DNA of 52,734 bases, taken from Oscillochloris sp. (GTDB lineage Bacteria; Chloroflexota; Chloroflexia; Chloroflexales; Chloroflexaceae). Positions 45,158-52,734 of the stretch are shown here, piece by piece (position 1 is the first letter of the stretch; every line of letters begins with the position of its first letter). The position numbers and the translations under genes were made by a program. Under the pieces are notes generated by a model. The model was given only the letters and a program-made list of their open reading frames with translations. It was not told the origin of the DNA and did no database searches. The stretch covers positions 1 to 52,734 of the forward strand of contig JAAUQO010000012.1 of the NCBI GenBank assembly GCA_012032775.1, written 5' to 3'.

Positions 45158-46965
45158 TTAGTCCGGATCTTCGATCGGGGCGCCGAACACCGGTTGGACG
45201 ATCACGCTTAAGCGCAGATCGCGATCGAGATTCGCCGCTAACCGGCGCTCGACTTCCTGAACTACGGAGTCGCTGAGCGGATTGTCGGCATCGCGGCGGA
45301 TCGTCACGATCACTTCAAGCGGCTCGCTGCGGCGCACCTCGACATCAACAAGTTCGCCCGCAAAGGCATCACGTAACTGGCCTTCGATCCGGGCGGTGGC
45401 GATTGGGGTGAGCACAAGGCTTACTACCAGCACCAGCACCAGGCCGAAGACAACCACGATCAAGCCGGAAGCAAACGGTAGATGGCGGGCCTCATCCTTT
45501 GAGCGCGGGCGCATCCCAAGGTAGAAGAATGTCAGCCAGGCGGCGATCACAATCGACGAAATGTTGACGGCGAACAGCAAGAATGAACCCTGGAACAGTG
45601 CGAAATCGCGCATTGCGAAGCTCAGGCCAACGGTGCAGATCGGCGGCATAAGGGCGGCGGCGATCGCGACTCCGGCCAGTGCCGCCGGAATGCCTTTGCG
45701 CGCATTGGCATAGGCGGCCACCATGCCTGCCCCCAGGGCCACCCCCAGATCGACCAGGGTTGGATTGCCGCGAGCCGCCATCTCGGGGGTGACGATCTGT
45801 GAGCGACTGAGATAGCCGATGATGGCGGCAACCGCGAAAGAGATCACAAAGCCCTGGATAAGCGCATTGGAGGCCCGGCCGATCGAGCGGAAGCGTCCGG
45901 TGACGCCGGAGACGGCAAAGGCCATCAGGGGTGAGATCAGCGGCGCCACCAGCATTGCGCCGATGATCACGGCGCTGCTGCTGGCCAACAAGCCGAATGA
46001 AGCCAGCAATGCGGCGATGAATGTCAGCACCAGATAGTCGAGCGTCGGCCCGGCGGTCTGCTCGGAGCGCGCCACCAGTTCACGCTGCTCGGCCGGAGTA
46101 AGTACGGGGCGCAGCCAGACGAGTATCCGCGCCAGGGGTGAGGGCGCCCGGCGCACGCTTTCCGACGATGTAGGTGCGATCACCAGCGCCACCGGGCCGT
46201 CGGCATCGCGCAGCAAGGCGGTGGCACCATCGCTGTAGAACCAATCATCGTTTTCGTCGGTATCGCCGCGATACCCCGTAACCAGCAGATCGTGTTTGTC
46301 GATCCGCGCAAAGATCGCGCCGACCGGGTCGCTGGCATCGACATGCTCACATTCCAGATCAGGATCGATATCGATCTCATTCAACCAGTTACGGAATTGG
46401 CGGCGGGCCGGCCGTCGAGTGCGTCCGGTCCTATGGTGATGAGGGTTGCCGGGCGCGCGCGACGAGACGCCAGCTCAACTCCGGCGCAAATAACTTCTTC
46501 AGAAGGCTCGTCGATCGGGGTGGTGATCACGACGCGATGCAGATCACGATCGACGCCGCGGCGATAGATCACCAGGCGGCAGGGCGTGGTAGCGGCGATA
46601 TTTTCGGCTACGCTGCCGATCGAACGGGTCGTATTGGCCTCGGCTGAAGTTCCGACGACGATCAGATCGGCCCGTTCTTCGCGGGCGGTATCGAGGACGC
46701 CGCGGGCAATACTGGTGCTGGTGACGGTCATTGAGCGCACCGGCATCTGCTTCTCGTCGGCAATATGCTTTACCTGTTTTTCGATCGCCGCGATCGCTTC
46801 GTCTTCGGCCTCGACTGCGCCAAGCGATATGGAAAGCACGATGATTACACACGCATCATCACCGATTAAATCACATGTCAAATTTACCAGTTCAGCTATG
46901 GCGTCGGCATCCTGCGTGACAACCAGAGCGGTGCGTTTCGTCGCAGTGGAACCGTTTTCAGCCAC
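45158..46965 (-). CDS. Tandem universal-stress-protein / DUF389 membrane protein (probable frameshift)
   Basis: About 602 residues if read as one gene. The N-terminus is a USP domain (DLIVVGTSAEANTTRSIGSV, AENIAATTPCRLVIY), then a second USP domain, then a DUF389 membrane domain with ~6 helices (FIAALLASFGLLASSSAVII, GAMLVAPLISPLMAFAVSG, IAAALMPPICTVGLSFAMRD) and a soluble C-terminal tail. The second USP domain is split at 46381-46384: the first frame ends ...ANSVTG and the next opens LNEIDIDPDLECEHVDASDP at a TTG. One added base would fuse them into a normal USP ending HDLLVTGYRG. The alternative, two overlapping genes with a 4-base overlap, would cut a domain in half. The role of DUF389 is unknown. 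Confidence 0.8.
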
Positions 46966-47142
46966 GGATCTTCCCTTCTCTCGTGCAAATTCTGAATGCA
47001 GAATGCAGAATTACCTTTGTGCATTCCAATGAGCTAAATTCGTTCATGATCGCCGGAACGATGGATGTACATACGACCGATCCTCCACAGCACCCCGGAC
47101 TTTTGGCCCATTGATCCGCTGCTCAGACAATAGTAAAAAAAC

Positions 47143-47175
47143 GGTTAAAGGCAGGCAGTCGATGCCTGCTCAACC
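47143..47175 (+). promoter_or_regulatory. Hairpin in the 5' leader of the PA14 protein gene
   Basis: GGTT..AACC encloses GCAGGCA-GTCGA-TGCCTGC (7-bp perfect inner stem). It ends 3 bases before the AAGGAG ribosome site of the TTG start at 47190. It could influence translation or be an RNA-stabilising leader. I cannot match it to a known riboswitch class. Confidence 0.4.
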
Positions 47176-47189
47176 CCAAGGAGTTTCTT

Positions 47190-48853
47190 TTGAAACGATC
47201 TATCGTGCGCTTTGCGCTCCTTTGCTTTGTGCTCCTGGCCGGTATGCCGCGTTCTACGGCGGCGGCCGGCTTCACCACCAGTGCTGCGGCCACACCAGCG
47301 AGCGCCGCTCCGGGCACGGAACTCGCACTTACGGTAACAGTCCGTAGCGACAGCGCCATGAGTTTGCTGGTCGATCTGGAGATCTACGCGCCCAACGGCG
47401 AGAAAGTCGGCCAGAAATGGTGGGATAACCAGTCTTTTAGTGCCGGGCAACAGCGTAGCTTGCAAACCACCTGGCAGATACCGGCCAACGCAGCGAGCGG
47501 CGACTATACCCTGAAGATCGGGCTGTTCTCGCCCGGCTGGGGCACCATGTACCACTGGAATAATAGCGCCGGGTCGCTTTCGGTGGGTGGCGCCGGCAAC
47601 GATGCGAACGGCCTGCGGGCGCAATACTTCAACAACACCAACTTCAGCGGCTCGACGATCACCCGCGATGATACGCGCGTTGACTTCAATTGGGGCGCCG
47701 GTTCGCCCGATAGCACGATCGGTGCCGACACCTTCTCGGTGCGTTGGGAAGGGCAAGTTGAGCCGCGCTATTCCGAGCGCTACACATTCTATACCGTCTC
47801 CGACGACGGCGTGCGGCTGTGGGTGAACGGCAAGAAGGTGATCGACAACTGGACGCGCCACGCGCCGACCGAGAATCAGGGCCGGATTACGTTACAGGCC
47901 GGCCAGCGCTACGACATTCGGCTGGAATTTTTCGAGAGCAGCGGCCGCGCCCAGATTTCGCTGGCCTGGTCGAGCCCGAGCCAGCCGAAGCAGATCATCC
48001 CGCAAAACCAACTGTTCCTGCCGATCGTGACCAATCCACCCGCCACGCCGCAGCCCACGGCGACAGCGACCACGCAGCCGACAGCCCAGCCGACAAATAT
48101 GCCGACGCCGGTGCCGCCGACGCCGGTGCTGCCGACGCCGACAACTGAGCCGGAGGCGCGCTACTTCAGCACTTTGCCGCCCGGTTCGCAATTGCCGAGC
48201 GAGGCCGAATGCGCGGCGATGGTGAAGCCCGGCCGGAGACGAAGAGCATGAACGCCACGTCCAATGCGACAAGCGGCAATCAGCAGTTGGCGAGCGACTT
48301 CTTCGGCGGCAGCGATCCGCGGGCCAACAGCGAGTTCGCCGCCCGCGTGACCGGCAATTTTAGCGGCACCACCGACGAGATTTTGCAGTGGGCGGCCTGT
48401 AAGTGGGGCGTAGACGAAGACATGGTGCGTGCCCAGGCCGCGATCGAGTCGTGGTGGCGCCAGGATACCAAAGGCGACTGGACGACCGACGCGAGTCGCT
48501 GTGCGCCGGGCCATGGCCTGGGGGTCGATGGCCGCCCCGGCGAGTGCCCGGAGAGCTTCGGGATCTTGCAGAATCGCTACCCGTACGAGCAATCGGCCTG
48601 GCCGGGTATCCACGACTCAACCGCCTTTAACGCCGATGTGACTTACGCGATCTGGCGATCTTGCTACGAAGGCTACGAGTGGTGGTTGAACCAGGTGGAG
48701 CAGGGCCGGCCATATGCCGCCGGCGATGCCTGGGGCTGCATGGGCCGCTGGTTCGCCGGACGCTGGTACACCCAGCCGGCGCAGGATTATATCGGCCGGG
48801 TGCAGGGCTACCTGAACGACCGGGTCTGGGAGCAGACGTACTTCAAGGAGTGA
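47190..48853 (+). CDS. Secreted PA14-domain protein with C-terminal lysozyme/transglycosylase-like domain (one frameshift)
   Basis: About 554 residues after repair, from TTG 47190 with AAGGAG 6 bases upstream. A signal peptide (FALLCFVLLAGMPRSTAAA) is followed by a beta-sandwich (~30-125) and a PA14 domain (~135-275: LRAQYFNNTNFSGSTITRDD, YTFYTVSDDGVRLWVNGKKV). Next come a Pro/Thr-rich linker (~285-335) and a C-terminal domain (~370-554) with VRAQAAIESWWRQD, CPESFGILQNRY and AWGCMGRWFAGRWY. The Glu and the SxGxxQ-like segment suggest a lytic transglycosylase/lysozyme fold; this is inference. PA14 domains usually bind carbohydrate. The frame breaks at CCC 48228-48230; CCCC joins MVKP to RPETKSMNAT. 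Confidence 0.8.
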
Positions 48854-48862
48854 CGGCGTTTG

Positions 48863-48897
48863 GCGCCGGGTTGCCGATTTCGCCGGCAACCCGGCGC
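48863..48897 (+). terminator. Perfect 14-bp hairpin after the PA14 protein gene
   Basis: GCGCCGGGTTGCCG (48863-48876) and its complement at 48884-48897 flank an ATTTCGC loop. It starts 9 bases after the stop. No U-tract follows. Confidence 0.65.
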
Positions 48898-48973
48898 GAG
48901 TCATGGCGTACCCTGTTCTCGGTATACAATGCTAAGGGTCGCTGTTTTGAACCGAGAATGAGGAATACGTCGT

Positions 48974-49438
48974 ATGGCAGATACTCCCAGCGTGGGTGCT
49001 CCGGCGCCTGCATTCACCGCCGTCAGCGATAGCGGCGAAACCGTCAGCCTGGCCGATTTTCGCGGCAAGAAAGTGGTGCTCTACTTCTACCCGAAGGACG
49101 ACACGCCCGGCTGTACCAGCCAGGCCTGCGGCTTCCGCGACAACTACCCGACGATTGAGGAGCAGAACGCCGTGGTGCTCGGCGTCAGCCCCGATAACCA
49201 GAAGTCGCACGCCAAATTCAAGACGAAGCATAACCTGCCGTTCACGTTGCTGGTGGACGACGGCCATATGATCGCCGAGAGCTACGGTGTCTGGGTTGAG
49301 AAGAGCATGTACGGCAAAAAGTACATGGGCGTCGAGCGCTCGCATTTCGTGATCGACGAGCAAGGGACGATCATCCAGGCTGACGTGAAGGTGAAGCCGG
49401 CCGACAGCGTCGCGCGGGCAGTGGCGGCCCTCTCATAA
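48974..49438 (+). CDS. bcp: Thiol peroxidase of the Bcp/PrxQ type
   Basis: 154 residues from ATG 48974. An atypical 2-Cys peroxiredoxin that reduces hydrogen peroxide and organic peroxides, with thioredoxin as likely partner. YFYPKDDTPGCTSQACGFRD holds the peroxidatic Cys47 and resolving Cys52, the spacing of Bcp. Catalytic Thr44/Pro45 precede it. FTLLVDDGHMIAESYGVW, then GVERSHFVIDEQGTIIQADV, complete the fold. Length is normal. Cytoplasmic. An A/T-rich TATACAAT sequence at about 48923-48930 may be its -10. Confidence 0.95.
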   Translation: MADTPSVGAPAPAFTAVSDSGETVSLADFRGKKVVLYFYPKDDTPGCTSQACGFRDNYPTIEEQNAVVLGVSPDNQKSHAKFKTKHNLPFTLLVDDGHMIAESYGVWVEKSMYGKKYMGVERSHFVIDEQGTIIQADVKVKPADSVARAVAALS

Positions 49439-49584
49439 GGTGGGCGCCGCATGCGATCGTCACACGGTCGCCGAACTCTGGTGGTGCGTATTATCACGGC
49501 GATGAACCACATTTCGGCGGGCGACCACGTTGGGTCGCCCTTACGCCGATCAGTCGTAGGCATCACGATCACGTTGTCGGATCA

Positions 49585-49859
49585 TTAGGGGAGGCTTTGG
49601 AGAAACTCCTGCAGCCGCGCCACCTCGGCCGGCGATCCAGCTTTTCAAGCAACGCGCTCTGCCGCGCGAGCGCGTACCCCGCCGCCACATAGATCAGGCC
49701 GTCGTAGGCGGGTTGGAAGCGATCCTGGAACGCTTGCGGCCGACTGCACAACTCGGCTTCGGCCCAATCGGTGAACGCCGTCACCTGTGCGTCGGGCAGG
49801 AGCGCCAGGAAGAAGATCATCTGGCGCCAGGCATAGGCCCAGTTCTTGATTGTAAGCAA
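49585..49859 (-). CDS. Small hypothetical protein, ~91 residues (one frameshift)
   Basis: I do not recognise the family. The frame opens MLTIKNWAYAWRQMIFFLAL. It has a hydrophobic N-terminal segment, a Trp/Phe-rich middle (VTAFTDWAEAELCSRPQAFQ, RFQPAYDGLIYVAAGYALAR) and an amphipathic helical tail. The natural end is reached only if one base is added at CC 49629-49630, giving LEKLDRRAEVARLQEFLQSL and then the stop at 49585-49587. Without repair the frame runs to 49569 through unlikely residues. It may be the C-terminal half of a longer family. No clear ribosome site precedes it. Confidence 0.5.
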
Positions 49860-49863
49860 ATCA

Positions 49864-49896
49864 AGAGCGGCGCAGGCTAATCGCCCACGCCGCTCT
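49864..49896 (-). terminator. Hairpin after the NmrA-like gene
   Basis: AGAGCGGCG (49864-49872) and CGCCGCTCT (49888-49896) form a perfect 9-bp stem, 33 bases past the leftward gene's stop. A short TGATTTG tail follows on the minus strand. Confidence 0.55.
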
Positions 49897-49929
49897 GCCC
49901 GACTGTCCCTGGCTCCTGGCTCCTGTAGC

Positions 49930-50829
49930 CTACGCCGCCTGCACCACTCCCAGGGTCAAGATTGCCTCGCGCACAACGTCGTGAAACGACACCAGAGTGC
50001 GAGGATAGGTTTGCAGCAACCTTGTCGGATCGAAGCGCATCTCAGCGGTGGCCATATGGATCGCCGTGCGTATTAAACGCGCCTGACCTTCATTGAACGG
50101 CGCGATCAGCAGCGCCATGAACCGCAGCACCGGCAGCGGAACATGATTGATCCGCACTGTCTTGCCCAGCGCACTGGCATACAACTCGGCCACCTGCGTA
50201 TGTGTCAGGTTTTCGGCGCCGAGATCGATCGTCTTATTGCGCAGCGCCGTATCTTGCAAGGCCAGCAACGCAAAGGCAACCACATCGCGCTCGGAGATGA
50301 AACTGATCGGGTTTGTCCCCGGCCCAAACAGGGTTGTCTTGCCCTGCGTCAGCACTGATCGGCCGATCAACTCGCCCCAGATCTCCATAAATGCCGCCGG
50401 GCGCAAAATGGTATGTCCCAGGCCGCTGGCTCGCAAATACTCCTCGGTTGCGAACTTGTGTCGGAAGAAGTCGATCGGATGGTCGGAGCTTGCGCCTAAT
50501 GCCGAGATATAAACGAATCGGCCGACTCTGGCCCATTTTGCCGCATCAATAAAGGCGTGGTATCCATCAAGATCCACGCGCTGCGAGCTGTTCGCGCCCG
50601 TGCCGATCATCCCATGGGCCGTCGCCAACACATGATCGATGCCTTGCAGCGCCGGCTTGAAGGTGTCGGCGTCGGTCAAATCGAAGCGCGCCACCTCTGC
50701 ACCGAGATCTTGCAACTCAGCCATCCGGCCTGGATTACGCGCCGCCACGCGCACCCGTGCGCCATCGGCCAGCAGCGCTCGCGCTACCGCGCCGCCGATT
50801 CTGCCCGTGCCGCTCACGATCAGGTACAT
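49930..50829 (-). CDS. NmrA/atypical SDR NAD(P)-binding protein
   Basis: 299 residues from ATG 50829, with AAGGAGG upstream. It is an atypical short-chain dehydrogenase of the NmrA/complex I NDUFA9-like group. The dinucleotide motif is IVSGTGRIGGAVARALLADG. VARFDLTDADTFKPALQGID and then VYISALGASS follow, with HTILRPAAFMEIWGEL and FISERDVVAFALLALQD. The catalytic Tyr-Lys pair of classical SDRs is missing, so it may act as a redox sensor or epimerase-like enzyme rather than a dehydrogenase. It is divergent from the deoxynucleoside kinase gene over ~280 bases. Confidence 0.88.
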   Translation of the reverse strand: MYLIVSGTGRIGGAVARALLADGARVRVAARNPGRMAELQDLGAEVARFDLTDADTFKPALQGIDHVLATAHGMIGTGANSSQRVDLDGYHAFIDAAKWARVGRFVYISALGASSDHPIDFFRHKFATEEYLRASGLGHTILRPAAFMEIWGELIGRSVLTQGKTTLFGPGTNPISFISERDVVAFALLALQDTALRNKTIDLGAENLTHTQVAELYASALGKTVRINHVPLPVLRFMALLIAPFNEGQARLIRTAIHMATAEMRFDPTRLLQTYPRTLVSFHDVVREAILTLGVVQAA

Positions 50830-51109
50830 CGCCGCCCTCCTTGTCGTTGCAACCGCTGTGCTGAAACGGCAGAGCCACATCCGCATGCGGCTCGACAGGT
50901 ATCTCGACCACGTATTCCCTATCGTCAACAGGTTGTCATGCTGAGTAACGTTACTGTACGTTCTGATCGGCGTTTTGTCATGGTGTAGTTCAGCGACCGG
51001 GGTTGTGGTAGCATAACCCGGCCCTGGGCAATGCAGAATGCAAATGCAAAATTGCAGCATTTGCAAGGTAAAAGCACAGCCCAGGCTATCACAGAAGGTG
51101 AATCGGCTC

Positions 51110-51727
51110 ATGCAAGCGGCTCGCAATCGTCACATCATCATCGCAGGCAATATCGGCGTCGGCAAAAGCACGCTTGTCGGCATGCTGGCCGAGCAACTCG
51201 GCTGGACGCCGATCTACGAACTTGAGCAGTCGCATCCTTACCTCGACGAGTTTTACGCCGATCCGCAACGCTGGGGCTTTCACTCGCAGATCTGGTTTCT
51301 TACCCGCCGGTTTACGCAGCACCAGCAGGTGCGCGCGATTCCCGGCACGGTGGTGCAGGATCGCAGCATCTACGAGGATGCCGCCGTTTTTGCCGCCGGG
51401 CTCCATGCGCAACATATTCTCTCCGACCGCGATTACGCGATCTATCGCCAGCTCTATACGGCGATCGTCCACGAACTCCCGCCGCCGGAACTGGTGGTCT
51501 ATCTGCGGGCAAGTATCCCCGTGCTCCTGCAACGGATCGCCGCGCGCGCCCGCCCGGCCGAGCAACATATCCGCCCCGAATACCTGCATAGCCTGGAACA
51601 GCGCTACGAAGCCTGGGTCGGTGCATGGAGTCTTTGCCCGCTGCTCACCATCGATACCGACAACCTCGACTTGATCAACGACGAGGTTGCCCGGCAGGCG
51701 TTGATTCGGCGGATTGCGGCGGGGTGA
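51110..51727 (+). CDS. Deoxynucleoside kinase (dGK/dAK/dCK family)
   Basis: 205 residues from ATG 51110 (AAGGTGA upstream). The P-loop is IIIAGNIGVGKSTLVGMLAE. The DRS motif with base-binding residues is VVQDRSIYEDAAVFAAG, preceded by FHSQIWFLTRRFTQHQQV. The lid region is LLQRIAARARPAEQHIRPEY. It phosphorylates deoxyribonucleosides in salvage; purine specificity (dGK/dAK) is common in bacterial members but is not shown by the sequence. Beyond its stop the window changes character, so it is the last clearly native gene. Confidence 0.9.
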   Translation: MQAARNRHIIIAGNIGVGKSTLVGMLAEQLGWTPIYELEQSHPYLDEFYADPQRWGFHSQIWFLTRRFTQHQQVRAIPGTVVQDRSIYEDAAVFAAGLHAQHILSDRDYAIYRQLYTAIVHELPPPELVVYLRASIPVLLQRIAARARPAEQHIRPEYLHSLEQRYEAWVGAWSLCPLLTIDTDNLDLINDEVARQALIRRIAAG

Positions 51728-51729
51728 TT

Positions 51730-51865
51730 TCAGGGGTTACTCGGGGCGCTGCCCCGGCCCCGGTGGCAGGCCGTACACTTCTCGTCCATGACTGGCCGAA
51801 TGTCTTTCTCATAGGTCAGATTCTTGTCTTCCCCGGAGGGATAGGGATAGTAACGATGCAGCCTT
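51730..51865 (-). other. c-type cytochrome fragment (chimeric tail)
   Basis: On the minus strand, one frame reads YPYPSGEDKNLTYEKDIRPV then MDEKCTACHRG, a haem c CxxCH site (51763-51777) in the setting of planctomycete-type cytochrome domains (..DIRPIF...C..CH). There is no start and only ~40 residues. The frame stops just 2 bases from the convergent kinase stop, which may be chance at a join. It looks like a stray piece from another gene or genome. Confidence 0.55.
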
Positions 51866-52500
51866 CGGCCTGGGTATGTGGCCGTTCGACTGGCTTGTCC
51901 GCCAGCACGGACTCCAGCGCTGTGGTGCAGCCATGCTGCACCACAGCCTCCGCAGCAAGGATCCAGGCCCCCACCGCGTGCTCCCGTGTCACGGTAGCGT
52001 TAGGCAGACCGCCGAGGATTCGCTCGTAGGCTGCGGGGTCCTCTGAGGGGTGCGGCCGCACGACGACGTGTAGGTCCGGCCGCTCCACGGCGACGCGGTG
52101 CGCGGCCTTTGCGAACGCAACGAACTGCCGCGTCGCATACTCCCAGTATTCGAGGTGCCGTGTCTGTGGCGGGCATGTCACCGGTCGGGGTCATCCCGCC
52201 GGGCGGTGAAAACGTACGCCGCACCTTGGCCGTGATTGGCGATGCTGAGGTTGGTGTTGAAGAGAACGAACCGACCAACGCGGTGCCGGATCGCACGGGC
52301 CAGGCTGCCGAACAGCACGTCACGCATCGGCTGGAGGTAAAGATCGAATCTCGGATGGCCGGTCACCTCTACAGGCACGGAACCAGGTCCCAGTCTCGCC
52401 TGATAAACGCCTTGCTGGTACCGGCCCCACGTGCACACGCGATCTCGATGGTCGAGGACGCTCGGATCGAGTCGGCGGTCTCCCAGAAGAACCACTTCTC
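51866..52500 (-). CDS. Surface carbohydrate biosynthesis protein, partial (frameshift, chimeric borders)
   Basis: Partial protein of ~210 residues on the minus strand. It reads VCTWGRYQQGVYQ, VEVTGHPRFDLYLQPM, FVLFNTNLSIANHGQG, then, in another frame after a break at CC 52181-52182, HLEYWEYATRQFVAFAKAAH, HVVVRPHPSEDPAAYERILG and ILAAEAVVQHGCTTALESVL. These motifs (HPRFD, NTNxxxANH, RPHPSE, HxGCTT) fit the surface carbohydrate biosynthesis / CDP-glycerol-transferase-like fold. One added base at 52181 joins the halves. It merges with a cytochrome fragment at one end and an RND fragment at the other, so it is probably not in its native place. Confidence 0.6.
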
Positions 52501-52539
52501 CGTCGAGTACCGCCTGCGCGGCTCGGACGCGGCCGCGAC

Positions 52540-52734
52540 GTATCCCGACATCGCGCGCGTGGTGCGCGGGGTCGAGGACGACGAGACCATCGTGCGCTCC
52601 GACGGCCGCGAGGCGGTCGGCCTCGGTGTCATGCGCCAGTCACGAGCCAACACCATCGGGATCTCCAATCGGGTGCGCGCGCAGCTCGACCAGATTCGCC
52701 CGACGCTGCCGGTCGGCATGGAGGTGGCGATCGG
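52540..52734 (+). CDS. RND efflux permease fragment at right edge
   Basis: The plus frame runs off the window. It reads YPDIARVVRGVEDDETIVRS, DGREAVGLGVMRQSRANTIG and LDQIRPTLPVGMEVAIG. This is the porter-domain segment of AcrB-like RND permeases (GDVARVxxGxEDxxxxxxxNGxxAVxLxIxxQxxANT). Sequence upstream of ~52540 no longer matches. Only ~65 residues are present. It lies on the opposite strand to the surface-carbohydrate fragment with no room for its N-terminus, so it is a foreign or chimeric end. Confidence 0.65.

Noticed and set aside
47143-47175. A cyclic-di-GMP riboswitch upstream of the PA14 gene
   Set aside because: The hairpin lacks the conserved GEMM core and tetraloop/receptor sequences; only a simple stem is visible.
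1-52734. CRISPR arrays, tRNA or rRNA genes, insertion sequences
   Set aside because: I looked for regularly spaced repeats, cloverleaf-like sequences and transposase motifs and saw none. A tRNA could still be missed by eye.

Overview
The window looks like a piece of a GC-rich Chloroflexota genome (class Chloroflexia, probably Roseiflexus/Kouleothrix-like). The grounds are a riboflavin ABC transporter of the RibXY type under an FMN riboswitch, MalT-like LuxR regulators, carboxypeptidase-regulatory/DUF4015 and WYFAEG-repeat exoproteins, and linked SPFH, solute-binding and VWA genes. The phylum call is inference from gene content; no rRNA or tRNA was found. Genes are densely packed on both strands. 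Many end in long perfect hairpins without a U-tract.

Layout: 1-3346 (-) is an ABC exporter pair, one half broken by the left edge. 3710-8019 (+) holds a MalT-like regulator and an orphan PAS histidine kinase. 8094-13144 (-) is an unusual cluster: SPFH with zinc ribbons, a membrane-anchored solute-binding protein, a solute-binding/VWA lipoprotein and a two-TM coiled-coil protein. 13361-16967 has RecD2, a DUF1499 protein and an autoregulated TetR. 17083-19410 (-) is the FMN-riboswitch ribXY unit. 19474-22439 (-) is a receiver-GAF-PAS-adenylate cyclase. 22646-26600 (+) has an M50 protease, an FprA-like ferredoxin/NADP reductase and a GT4 glycosyltransferase. 26653-30425 (-) is dnaE. 30940-37512 holds exported or wall-associated proteins and an SRPBCC protein. 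37608-45009 is metabolic: NAD kinase, M42 peptidase, Glu/Leu dehydrogenase, uridine kinase, a fumarase/aspartase and small membrane proteins. 45158-51727 has a USP-DUF389 protein, a PA14 exoprotein, a Bcp peroxiredoxin, an NmrA-like protein and a deoxynucleoside kinase.

Two quality problems govern how the window should be read. First, about a dozen genes, including dnaE, NAD kinase and the fumarase, are each split by one frameshift. Every split is repaired by adding one base, nearly always to a short G/C run, so this looks like uncorrected sequencing deletions rather than pseudogenes. I annotate those genes at full length. Second, both ends look chimeric. At the left an ABC ATPase turns within one codon or so into a DUF1592-like sequence. 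At the right, after 51727, pieces of a c-type cytochrome, a surface-carbohydrate protein and an RND efflux pump follow one another in about 1 kb.

The most interesting biology is the SPFH / solute-binding / VWA / coiled-coil cluster, the riboswitch-terminator control of ribXY (with no ATPase beside it), a 95-bp interspersed repeat built of two TTGA-loop hairpins, a 210-bp palindromic element, and a USP-USP-DUF389 fusion.
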